Below are positions 8,436 to 15,943 of a DNA stretch of 42,387 nucleotides, piece after piece. The stretch spans positions 1 to 42,387 of the forward strand of contig JARLJF010000099.1 in assembly GCA_031291335.1 (NCBI GenBank), in the 5' to 3' direction. The number at the start of each line of letters is the position of its first letter. Within the stretch, counting starts at the first letter, position 1. The position numbers were made by a program, and so were the translations under genes. The notes below the pieces were generated by a model, which was given only the letters and a program-made list of their open reading frames with translations, was not told where the DNA came from and searched no databases. The DNA comes from Pandoraea sp. (GTDB lineage: Bacteria > Pseudomonadota > Gammaproteobacteria > Burkholderiales > Burkholderiaceae).

Positions 8436-10022
8436 ATGACCACACGCTCGGGAGTCCCTCGTCTGCGGACGTGGGTGGGAAACCGGTTAGACGCCTTATT
8501 GGAAAAATTCGATAAATTCGACGATTACCCGTCGATGATCGGCGTTGTGGGGACGGCTATCGCGTTGGCGATTCTGGTCGGGGTGACGATGCTGTTGTAC
8601 GCCGACAGGCGGGCACGAGACGAGTACGCGCTCGAGCGTGCCGAGAGTGTGGCATCCGTCGTGGCGACGAGTCTCGGCAGCAACATTGCACTATACGAGG
8701 CGCTACTCAAGGAGATGGTGCGGGAGGCGGAGAATTCGAATACGCCGCTCTTTCCCGAGCGGGTGCGCGACCGGGTGCGTTTTGGGCAGACACTGAGCCG
8801 CGATTTTCTCGACGATGCCTACATCGTGGACAAGGCGGGGAAAATTGCCGCGCCGCTTGAGAGCACCGACGGCAAGCCAGTGAGCGTTGCCGACCGCGAC
8901 TATTTCCGCTCTCACCAGATGAACCCATCGCTGGGCCTCTATATCTCTCAACCGTACGCATCGAGAATGCATAAGGGCGTGCTGTCGGTCGCGCTCACCC
9001 GGCGCATTGCCGCCCCCGATCATTCGTTTGCCGGTGTGGCAGTCATCGCGTTGCGGCTCGACCGGCTGGGCGCACAGATGCGCGATGTCGATTTCGATGA
9101 CCTGAAGAGCATCAGCGTCGTGGAAGAGAAGGGAACGGTACTCGCCTGCAAGCCGTGCGGGGAAGGCCAGCCGGGGGCGCTGGTCAGACTGCCCGGCGAG
9201 GCGACGCGTGATCGGAATCTGGAGACGGCATTGTCGTTTCCGGCAGGGGCTCGCGCTGCGGACTACCGGTCGGTGCGCGTGCCGGGTGTCTCGATGTTCG
9301 TGGTGGTGACGCCTTCGACGCAGGCGCTCAGGAGCGGATGGCGCCGTCACGCCGTGCTGCTTGGCCTGATTGCGGCCACGTGCGCGGCAACGCTTATCGC
9401 AGGCTCATGGTTGCTCGTGGCGGCGATCCGCACACGTGCCAGCACGGCGGCGCAGCTCGTGAGCCTGTCCGTGACCGATGGTCTGACGGGGCTGAGTAAC
9501 CGGCGCGCACTCGATGCCAAGCTCGCAAGCGAATGGCGGCACGCCAAGCGCGCCGATGGCCCGCTTTCCATCCTGTTCGTGGACATCGATCATTTCAAGC
9601 ACTTCAACGACAAATATGGCCATTTGATCGGCGACGACGTATTGCGCGCCGTCGCGAAGAATATCGGGGGCCATACGCGCCGCGATACCGATATGGCCGC
9701 GCGATATGGCGGCGAGGAGTTCGCGGTGGTTCTGCCCGATACGGACGCCGCGAGTGCGGCTGCCATGGCCGAGCAAGTCCGCCGTGACGTCGAGCGTCTG
9801 CATATTGCGCACGTGGGCAGCACGACAGGCATCGTGACGGTCAGTGTCGGCGCGGCGACGGGCGTGGCGGGCGAGTGCGACAGCGCGCAGGCCGTGCTGA
9901 GGGCGGCCGACGAGCAGCTTTTCATCGCGAAACAGAGCGGCCGAAATCGTGTCAGCACCACCGTGCTACGCAAGTCGGAAGCCCCCGGTGAAGCGGTGGG
10001 TAAAGCGGAAGACGTCTCGTAA
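8436..10022 (+). CDS. Membrane diguanylate cyclase with periplasmic dCache-type sensor and GGDEF domain
   Basis: This 528 aa protein probably makes c-di-GMP in response to a periplasmic signal. One membrane helix lies near residues 35-57 and a second near 305-330; between them is a dCache-like sensor (VADRDYFRSHQ ... SLGLYISQPYASR is typical of dCache_1). The C-terminal GGDEF domain has the active-site motif YGGEEF, and RDTD five residues before it fits the RxxD inhibitory site, so product feedback is likely. The sensor contains a CxxC pair (Cys238, Cys241). The start is ATG 8436; a TTG two codons earlier is possible. It is preceded by DUF1275 on the same strand, 45 bp away. Confidence 0.92.
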   Translation: MTTRSGVPRLRTWVGNRLDALLEKFDKFDDYPSMIGVVGTAIALAILVGVTMLLYADRRARDEYALERAESVASVVATSLGSNIALYEALLKEMVREAENSNTPLFPERVRDRVRFGQTLSRDFLDDAYIVDKAGKIAAPLESTDGKPVSVADRDYFRSHQMNPSLGLYISQPYASRMHKGVLSVALTRRIAAPDHSFAGVAVIALRLDRLGAQMRDVDFDDLKSISVVEEKGTVLACKPCGEGQPGALVRLPGEATRDRNLETALSFPAGARAADYRSVRVPGVSMFVVVTPSTQALRSGWRRHAVLLGLIAATCAATLIAGSWLLVAAIRTRASTAAQLVSLSVTDGLTGLSNRRALDAKLASEWRHAKRADGPLSILFVDIDHFKHFNDKYGHLIGDDVLRAVAKNIGGHTRRDTDMAARYGGEEFAVVLPDTDAASAAAMAEQVRRDVERLHIAHVGSTTGIVTVSVGAATGVAGECDSAQAVLRAADEQLFIAKQSGRNRVSTTVLRKSEAPGEAVGKAEDVS

Positions 10023-10050
10023 CGGCGGCCCGAGACGCACACCACCGCGC

Positions 10051-11139
10051 TTACGGGGCCAGCATGGCGGCAAGCCGGAGCAGTTCGCCCTGTCGGTGGC
10101 AGCCGGTCTTGCGCAGAATGGCGGAGAGCTGCGTGCGCAGCGTGCTGGTGCCGAGACCCAGCACCTCACTGCATTCGCCGATGGTCAGTCCCGCGACCAG
10201 ATGGTGGAAGAGACGGGCTTCGGCCTGGGTCAGCGAAAAATGCTGGCGCAGCGCGGTTTCGCTCGGCACATTGAAGATGCTTCGCCGCTCGATACGCACA
10301 CCGACGGCAGCGCGCAGGCCGTGGTTCATTTGACTGCCCAGTGCGCGCAGCGTCATCCGATAGGCGTGTCCCCACGAATCGGGCAGCACCAGCGACACGG
10401 GTTCGCGACTGACGCTGACCTGTCGCAGGGCGGTCATCAACCGGCTCTGCCACTCGGGCTGGCGATGCATCAACCGGCGTTGCTTGAGCATGAGCTGGCT
10501 GTCATTGTTGCCCAGCAGGCCATCGAGTCCCGGCGCATACTCCAGCACCCATGCGTCGGGCGACGCAATAAGAAAGCCCTCGTGGGACGGATCGAGCATC
10601 TGGCTGAGCGCGCCGAGACTTGCCCGGGTAGCGGCACGTCGGGCCGTGAAGGCGGCAGCGAGCTGACGTTCGTACTCGGCAATGCGCGCCGCGTGGGCGA
10701 AGCTCGGCTCCACGATATGCGTGCGCTGAATGCTCAGGGCGGTCAGTGCGTCGTCGTCGTTGCAGATCACGACCCCCACCAACTGCTGGAGTTGGTAAGG
10801 CAGCATGAATTCATTCCAGAAGACGCGGTCGTTCGGTGACTCGTGCTTGAGCGCGATGGAGGAGTCGTACCAGGTGCCCGCCGGCGCGTCCCAGAAGCGG
10901 CGGGTCGAGTCGTCGTACTGGTAGTAAAGCTGCGCGTATTCCTCGATCAACCGGGCTTCGTGCCCGGCTTGCTCAACGAAGCGAACTGAGCGGCTCTGCT
11001 TGTCGTGGCACAGGAATGTGGCGGCGTCCGCGCCCAGAAATTCGCGCGCCGTCTGCACTACATCGAGCCAGTCTGCGTCCCCGGCGCCGACCGCCTGAAC
11101 CGCCTCCGATGCGCGCCGAAAACTGACGTCGTCCGACAT
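10051..11139 (-). CDS. LuxR-type helix-turn-helix transcriptional regulator
   Basis: This is a 362 aa protein with a C-terminal LuxR/GerE DNA-binding domain (about residues 297-360). The segment FSLTQAEARLFHHLVAGLTI followed by SEVLGLGTSTLRTQLSAIL gives the HTH. The long N-terminus (about 290 aa) is not a recognisable autoinducer or receiver domain; it may be a PAS- or GAF-like ligand module. The gene converges on the diguanylate cyclase (28 bp between stops). No operon partner is visible; upstream is a 229 bp gap to a small exported protein on the other strand. Its target genes cannot be read here. Confidence 0.85.
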   Translation of the reverse strand: MSDDVSFRRASEAVQAVGAGDADWLDVVQTAREFLGADAATFLCHDKQSRSVRFVEQAGHEARLIEEYAQLYYQYDDSTRRFWDAPAGTWYDSSIALKHESPNDRVFWNEFMLPYQLQQLVGVVICNDDDALTALSIQRTHIVEPSFAHAARIAEYERQLAAAFTARRAATRASLGALSQMLDPSHEGFLIASPDAWVLEYAPGLDGLLGNNDSQLMLKQRRLMHRQPEWQSRLMTALRQVSVSREPVSLVLPDSWGHAYRMTLRALGSQMNHGLRAAVGVRIERRSIFNVPSETALRQHFSLTQAEARLFHHLVAGLTIGECSEVLGLGTSTLRTQLSAILRKTGCHRQGELLRLAAMLAP

Positions 11140-11368
11140 GGGATCCCCTCGTCTATCGCGATATTTCTCTTGAGCTTGAGGCTCGATTTTCGCGAAGTGT
11201 AACAGAACGGGCTGTCGAAATTGAGAGGGGCATCAACTGTGATTTGTACAGGCGACAACGCGTGCCGGCGCTGCGACAATACAGTCATGTCGGGACAGCG
11301 GCCGGCGATCGGAGGGAATCGACGCCAGCGCATCCCACGCTACATCAAACACGTCAAACGGGGTCATC

Positions 11369-11728
11369 ATGCGCCATCACCAATTCATCGCTGCCTGCCT
11401 GTGCCTGACAGGCGCCATGATGTTCGGCCACGCGAGCGCGCAGTCGTATCTGGGGACAGGCGATCTTGGCAGCATTCGTCAGACAAATCAGTCACCGGCG
11501 TTGAGCCCGGCCGTGTCGGCAGTGGGGGGCCGGGCAAACAGCGTGACGGATGCGCAGAGCGCCAGTGCGACCATCAATCGCACGGCCAGCGAGCGGAACG
11601 GCCTGGCGACAGGGCCGAGCCAGCAGGAGCTGTCGGCGACGAAGAACGCACTCGATACGCGAAACCTCGAGCATCCGCGTCAGACCAGGTCGTTCGATAG
11701 TCTTCCCCGGCCGTCGCGGCCCGAGTAA
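11369..11728 (+). CDS. Small exported protein of unknown function
   Basis: I do not recognise this 119 aa protein. It starts with a clear signal peptide (MRHHQFIAACLCLTGAMMF, cleavage probably after GHASA near residue 24). The mature part of about 95 residues is Ser/Ala/Gln/Asn-rich, without cysteine or further membrane segments, and looks largely disordered. Its C-terminus is basic and Pro/Arg-rich (LPRPSRPE). It lies alone between the LuxR regulator (divergent) and the SOS-linked gene (convergent, 22 bp between stops). It is probably periplasmic. Confidence 0.7.
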   Translation: MRHHQFIAACLCLTGAMMFGHASAQSYLGTGDLGSIRQTNQSPALSPAVSAVGGRANSVTDAQSASATINRTASERNGLATGPSQQELSATKNALDTRNLEHPRQTRSFDSLPRPSRPE

Positions 11729-11750
11729 TTCCTGTTTCAGGGAAGGGCGC

Positions 11751-11996
11751 TTACTCCGCCATGGCGGGAATAGCGCCTTCCTGGAAAAGGATGCGCGGCG
11801 CGTCCATCGTGCCGTCCTCTTCGTCGACCAGCACCTCGTAGGCAGCGATACCCGCGAACCCGGAGGCCATCGATTGCGCAATGCGTACCGCACCGAACTC
11901 CGTGCTCGCCTGACGCAACTCGCCGGGTTGCAATACGCCGTCCTTGTTCTTGCGATAGGGCACGACGATGAACTTGGTGGATTTGGCGTCGCTCAT
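11751..11996 (-). CDS. 81-residue conserved-looking protein behind a LexA box
   Basis: Small soluble protein, no signal peptide and no membrane segment. It starts MSDAKSTKFIVVPYRKNKDG and ends QEGAIPAMAE; the middle (FGAVRIAQSMASGFAGIAAYEV) could form a helix, and the rest is charged. I do not recognise the family. The frame is open further upstream, but the upstream part contains the LexA box (12042-12061), so the start at 11996 is preferred; its ribosome site is weak (GAGTG). The position of the box implies induction by DNA damage. A role in the SOS response is an inference from that site only. Confidence 0.72.
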   Translation of the reverse strand: MSDAKSTKFIVVPYRKNKDGVLQPGELRQASTEFGAVRIAQSMASGFAGIAAYEVLVDEEDGTMDAPRILFQEGAIPAMAE

Positions 11997-12041
11997 GGTG
12001 TCACTCACGATGAAGTTGGATGGTTGGGAATGTAGCATGGG

Positions 12042-12061
12042 TACTGTATAAAAATACAGTA
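12042..12061 (-). promoter_or_regulatory. LexA (SOS) box
   Basis: TACTGTATAAAAATACAGTA differs at one position from the E. coli consensus TACTGTATATATATACAGTA and keeps the CTGT-N8-ACAG core that beta-proteobacterial LexA also uses. It ends 45 bp before the start of the 81-residue gene on the minus strand. It lies about 297 bp before the sulfite reductase start on the + strand, so the minus-strand gene is the likely target. Confidence 0.8.
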
Positions 12062-12357
12062 TTTTCTGCGACGGAGATGATGCCTTTACATCGCATCGAT
12101 ACAGGGTTAGCACGAAGCGGTGCTGCTAAGTTGGGACGCCCGACAGGGGGATCGGTCAGCGATTCCGGTTCGCAGCGTCGCTCAGGGCAGCCAATCGATC
12201 TCGATGCTCGGGGCGCCGTCTGGCGGGGCTTCTGGCCCCAAACAACATCGCGTAATGCCTACATAACTAGGAAATGGTCGTATATTCCTGCGCCTCTTGA
12301 TAGCCTGCCGGTCGACTCGCGACTTGCGACCAAAACTAAAAGCATTGAGAGCGTGGA
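12062..12357 (+). other. Leader/promoter region of the sulfite reductase operon
   Basis: This is most of a 361 bp stretch (11997-12357) without a gene; its left end holds the LexA box. The last 110 bases are clearly more AT-rich than the rest (for example ACATAACTAGGAAATGG and GTCGTATATTCC, 12260-12290). That is a plausible place for the promoter and for a LysR-type activator such as CysB/Cbl, but I cannot assign a defined operator. No stem-loop riboswitch was recognised. Confidence 0.4.
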
Positions 12358-14364
12358 ATGAATGCAGGCAACCTGATTTCGGCAAACCGGCTACACGACG
12401 GCTTGGTCGTGTGGCTGGACAAGCAACACAACTGGGTAGACGACCTGACGCAGGCGCACGTGTTCGACGCGCAGGAACTCGACCAGGCTCAAGCGGCCGC
12501 GCAGGCGGCACAGGCTGCCAATCTGATCGTCGATCCCGTGCCGCGTCCTGCGGAAGTGGGCGATGGCGGCCCCGTCCCGGTGGATTTCCGTGAGCAACTG
12601 CGCTCGCGCGGCCCGTCGGTGCGCGAAGACCTCGGCAAGCAGGCCGCAGAAGACACGGTGCAAGCGGCCCTGGCCCATGCGCCCGCGCTGAGCGTGGCGC
12701 CGGAGCATGCGGGCATCTATCGCTATGATCCGTCCGAGCGCGAATTCCTCAAGGACCGTGCGCAGGAGTTCGGTCAGCAGGTGGCCCGGCGTCTGAGCGG
12801 CGAACTCAGCGAAGACGCGTTCAAGGTCTATCGCCTCATGAACGGTCTGTATCTGCAATTGCACGGCTACATGCTGCGCGTTGCCATTCCGTACGGAACG
12901 CTGAGCGCGATCCAGTTGCGTCAGCTCGCCTACGTGGCGAACCGCTTCGATAAGGGCTACGGCCATTTCACGACGCGCCAGAACCTGCAGTTCAATTGGC
13001 CGACGCTCACGGACTCGCCCGAGATCCTGTCGAAGCTCGCCGATGTCGACCTGCACGCCATTCAGACGAGCGGCAACTGCATTCGCAACGTGACGACCGA
13101 TCAATTCGCCGGTGCGGCGAAGGACGAGGTCGTTGACCCGCGCGTGTACGCCGAAATCCTGCGTCAATGGTCGACGGACCATCCCGAATTCACGTATCTG
13201 CCGCGCAAGTTCAAGATCGCGATCACCGGCGGTCAGACCGACCGTGCTGCCGTACGCTTTCACGACATCGGCATTCTCGCGCGCACGAACGAGCGCGGTG
13301 AAGTGGGCTTCCAGATTTACGCAGGCGGCGGCCTGGGACGTACGCCGATCGTTGGCACCCTGGTGCGCGAGTGGCTGCCCGAGGCTGACCTGCTGCGCTT
13401 CGTCGAAGCCATTCTGCGCGTGTACAACGCGCTGGGTCGTCGCGACAACATCTACAAGGCGCGCATCAAGATCCTCATCAAGGAGATGCAACCGGCGAAG
13501 TTCATCGAGATGATCGAGGAAGAGTTCGCGCGCATCGCTCTCACGCATCGTCCGCTTTGCGACGAAGTCGTCGCGGCGATTCGCGATCGTTTCATCGTGC
13601 CCGAATTCGAAACGTTGCCCGAGGCCTCGACCGAGTTCGCGCAAGCCTACGAGCGCGACATCGAATTCCGCCGTTGGGTCGACACCTGCACCCACGAGCA
13701 CAAGGTGCCCGGCTATATCAGCGCGGTCGTGTCGCTCAAGCCGGCGAGCGGCATTCCGGGCGATGCCAGCTCGAAGGAAATGCTGCTGCTAGCCGATCTC
13801 GCCGAGCGCTATTCGTTCAATGAGCTACGCGTGACGCACGAGCAGAATCTGGTGCTGCCGCACGTCAAACGCGACGAACTGCACGCGCTGTGGTCGCACC
13901 TGAAGGAGGCCGGTTTGGCTACGCCCAACATTGGCCTGATTTCCGACGCGATTGCTTGCCCGGGGCTGGATTACTGCGCGCTTGCCAACGCACGCTCGGT
14001 GCCGGTGGCGCAACGCATTGCGCTGCGCTTCACGGAAGAGCAGCAGCGCAATATCGGGCCGGTGACGCTGAACGTGTCGGGCTGCATCAACGCTTGCGCG
14101 CATCACCACGTCGCTCACATCGGCATTCTTGGTGTTGACAAGGCGGGCAAGGAAAACTATCAGATCACGCTGGGCGGATCGGCCGATGAGAACGCCGCCG
14201 TTGGCAAGATTCTCGGCCCGGGCGTTACCTATGAAGACGTGCCGCAGGTGATCGAGAACATTCTCGAGCGCTATCTCTCGTTGCGTAACGAAGGCGAGCG
14301 CTTCATCGATACGCTCGGACGCGTTGGCGCGGAAGAATTCAAGGGAGCTTTGCATGTTGATTGA
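12358..14364 (+). CDS. DUF2849-sulfite/nitrite reductase hemoprotein fusion
   Basis: This 668 aa enzyme is a siroheme/[4Fe-4S] sulfite (or nitrite) reductase reducing sulfite to sulfide with six electrons. Cluster and siroheme ligands are Cys534-x5-Cys540 and Cys576-x3-Cys580. Two ferredoxin-like half domains and both reductase repeats are present ([36 protein letters not shown]). Residues 1-95 match DUF2849 (ANRLHDGLVVWLDKQHNW at the start, PVPVDFREQLRSRGPSV at the end). That small protein is normally a separate gene next to cysI; here it is fused in frame, so the protein is about 110 aa longer than usual. It overlaps the DUF934 gene by 11 bp. The electron donor is probably ferredoxin-like, since no flavoprotein gene is adjacent. 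Confidence 0.9.
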   Translation: MNAGNLISANRLHDGLVVWLDKQHNWVDDLTQAHVFDAQELDQAQAAAQAAQAANLIVDPVPRPAEVGDGGPVPVDFREQLRSRGPSVREDLGKQAAEDTVQAALAHAPALSVAPEHAGIYRYDPSEREFLKDRAQEFGQQVARRLSGELSEDAFKVYRLMNGLYLQLHGYMLRVAIPYGTLSAIQLRQLAYVANRFDKGYGHFTTRQNLQFNWPTLTDSPEILSKLADVDLHAIQTSGNCIRNVTTDQFAGAAKDEVVDPRVYAEILRQWSTDHPEFTYLPRKFKIAITGGQTDRAAVRFHDIGILARTNERGEVGFQIYAGGGLGRTPIVGTLVREWLPEADLLRFVEAILRVYNALGRRDNIYKARIKILIKEMQPAKFIEMIEEEFARIALTHRPLCDEVVAAIRDRFIVPEFETLPEASTEFAQAYERDIEFRRWVDTCTHEHKVPGYISAVVSLKPASGIPGDASSKEMLLLADLAERYSFNELRVTHEQNLVLPHVKRDELHALWSHLKEAGLATPNIGLISDAIACPGLDYCALANARSVPVAQRIALRFTEEQQRNIGPVTLNVSGCINACAHHHVAHIGILGVDKAGKENYQITLGGSADENAAVGKILGPGVTYEDVPQVIENILERYLSLRNEGERFIDTLGRVGAEEFKGALHVD

Positions 14365-14827
14365 TCGAAACGGACTGCCTGCCGCAGACGTCTGGACTTA
14401 TCGCGGCGCGGACGAGCCGGTCACTACATCGTTGGGCAGCAAGGATGTGTTGCCGCTCGACGCCTGGCTGGCCGCGAAGGAGCAGGGCTCGGCCCCGGCA
14501 GGTATTCGGGTGCAGGGGCACGACGATCCTGAGCGCATTGCCGCGCTCTTGCCGCAGCTCGAACTCATCGTGATCGAGTTTCCGAAGTCGCGCGATGGGC
14601 GCGGTTTCACGCTGGCGAAATTCCTGCGCGAGAAGTGGCATTTCGAAGGGAGCATTCGTGCAGCGGGCCCGTTGTTGCCGGATCAACTGGCGATGTTGTG
14701 GGCCTGCGGCTTCGACAGCTTGCTCTCACCCTCGGATGTGCCGACCACGCGCTGGCATGAGGCGGCGCTGGCCGCGGCCGGTCGCGCCAAGCGTCCGCGC
14801 ACGCTGCTCGAACGTCTGACGGCCTGA
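14354..14827 (+). CDS. DUF934 protein, sulfite reductase partner
   Basis: This 157 aa soluble protein belongs to DUF934, a family found next to sulfite reductase genes in many proteobacteria. Typical blocks: LPLDAWLAA, VIEFPKSRDGRGFTLAKFLR and GPLLPDQLAMLWACGFDS. The biochemical role is not settled; gene context in the family suggests help with electron supply or assembly for the reductase. The ATG at 14354 lies inside the last codons of the reductase gene (11 bp overlap), with AAGGGAG just upstream as ribosome site. The usual next genes of this operon (cysH, cysD, cysN) are not here; a hairpin and a long gap follow. Confidence 0.88.
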   Translation: MLIDRNGLPAADVWTYRGADEPVTTSLGSKDVLPLDAWLAAKEQGSAPAGIRVQGHDDPERIAALLPQLELIVIEFPKSRDGRGFTLAKFLREKWHFEGSIRAAGPLLPDQLAMLWACGFDSLLSPSDVPTTRWHEAALAAAGRAKRPRTLLERLTA

Positions 14828-15304
14828 TCGCCTGATCCGCTGCTGATCGTTTGATTCTGCGACCGGAGTCTTCCGGTCGCTTCCCTCCCGCTCCCCCTCG
14901 CTTCCGTCCAACTTCTCTGTGCACTCCTTCGCAGTTTCCCCGCATGCGCTGTCGCGGTACGTCTGCCGGCAATCTTTCTCGCGTGGTGTCTCTCATCCGA
15001 AGCTGATCGCATTCCCGGGCGTGCTCCGCCTCGCCGTTGACCGTGGCATGTGCACGTACCACCCGTCGGGCCGAATACATCGATTGCCGCGAAAGTAAAT
15101 GTCGTCTTGCGGCATTCAGGGCGGTGTTCAGGTTGATGGCGCGTTGAAACCCAGCGACATATTGGTTGGTGGATACTGCGGCGACGGCGAAATTCCCGAC
15201 GCATCCCGGAATAGTTCGGGCGCTCACGCCGTTCTTGGAAGAAGACCGAACCCGTGCGCGCCACGTCGGCAATCAGGGGAAGGCGCGTTTTACTCAGCAA
15301 GAAG
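14828..15304. other. 477 bp gap without a convincing gene
   Basis: The stretch begins with a hairpin (GCGACCGGA / TCCGGTCGC, 14859-14880) followed by a C/T-rich tract rather than a T run, so it is a weak terminator candidate for the DUF934 gene. The rest has open frames on both strands with no family features. The last 60 bases should hold the promoter and ribosome site of the cupredoxin gene. No cyclic-di-GMP riboswitch motif is recognisable, although a GGDEF-EAL gene lies downstream. Confidence 0.5.
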
Positions 15305-15940
15305 ATGAACAAGGCAAGACGACGCCTGGCACTGTTTTGGTGCCGACTGGCGACATTGATGTTGGCCGTATATGGACAGGCGGCTTTTTCTCACGATGTC
15401 CAGGTGTATGACAACACGGGCGCGCCGCTGGGGGATGCCGTTGTCTATTTCACCCCCGAAGATGGCCACGTGCCCGTCACCCGGCCCACGGCGGCTAGCA
15501 TCGTGCAGCAGCACAAGATGTTCATGCCGCTGGTCACGGTGGTGCAAAAAGGCGCGTCGGTCGATTTCCCGAATCGCGACGACATTGCGCACGATGTGTA
15601 TTCGCTCTCGGAGGCCAAGCGCTTCGAGTTGAAGCTCTATCGCGGTGGCTCGAAGCAGGTGGTGTTCGACAAGCCGGGCGTGGTAACGATCGGCTGCAAC
15701 ATTCACGACATGATGATCGCGTACGTGGTCGTCGTCGACACCCCTTACTTTGCGAAAACCGGCCCGAACGGCCGCGGTGCACTGCCGAGCCTGCCGGCTG
15801 GCCGCTATCGGGTGGCGATCTGGCATCCGCGTCTGGGCAACACGCCCGAGACCGTGATTCGAAGCTTTACGCTGCCCGCTGCTAAGTCGACGGCACCGGG
15901 TCGGCCGATCGAAATCACCCTACCGTCGCGCGGGGCCTGA
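15305..15940 (+). CDS. Exported cupredoxin-like (type-1 copper) protein, annotated in the family as methylamine utilisation protein
   Basis: This 211 aa protein has a signal peptide (MNKARRR, hydrophobic core, AFS) with probable cleavage before HDVQVYD at about residue 30. The fold looks like a cupredoxin. Four type-1 copper ligands can be placed: His96 (IAHDVYS) and the C-x2-H-x2-M motif Cys131-His134-Met137 (GCNIHDMM), the same spacing as in amicyanin. It therefore probably binds one copper and carries electrons or senses copper/redox state in the periplasm. Only 3 bp separate its stop from the GGDEF-EAL gene, so they are almost surely co-transcribed. The start at 15305 was chosen because the signal peptide begins there. 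Confidence 0.82.
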   Translation: MNKARRRLALFWCRLATLMLAVYGQAAFSHDVQVYDNTGAPLGDAVVYFTPEDGHVPVTRPTAASIVQQHKMFMPLVTVVQKGASVDFPNRDDIAHDVYSLSEAKRFELKLYRGGSKQVVFDKPGVVTIGCNIHDMMIAYVVVVDTPYFAKTGPNGRGALPSLPAGRYRVAIWHPRLGNTPETVIRSFTLPAAKSTAPGRPIEITLPSRGA

Positions 15941-15943
15941 CGC

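Noticed and set aside
12391..13701. 436-codon open frame on the minus strand inside the sulfite reductase
   Set aside because: It mirrors the third-position GC pattern of the real gene and has no family features.
14838..14880. Strong Rho-independent terminator after DUF934
   Set aside because: The stem is good but a C/T-rich tract follows instead of a T run; kept only as a weak candidate in the gap entry.
15060..15304. c-di-GMP riboswitch upstream of the cupredoxin/GGDEF-EAL genes
   Set aside because: Looked for because of the downstream genes; the conserved GEMM core bases are not present.
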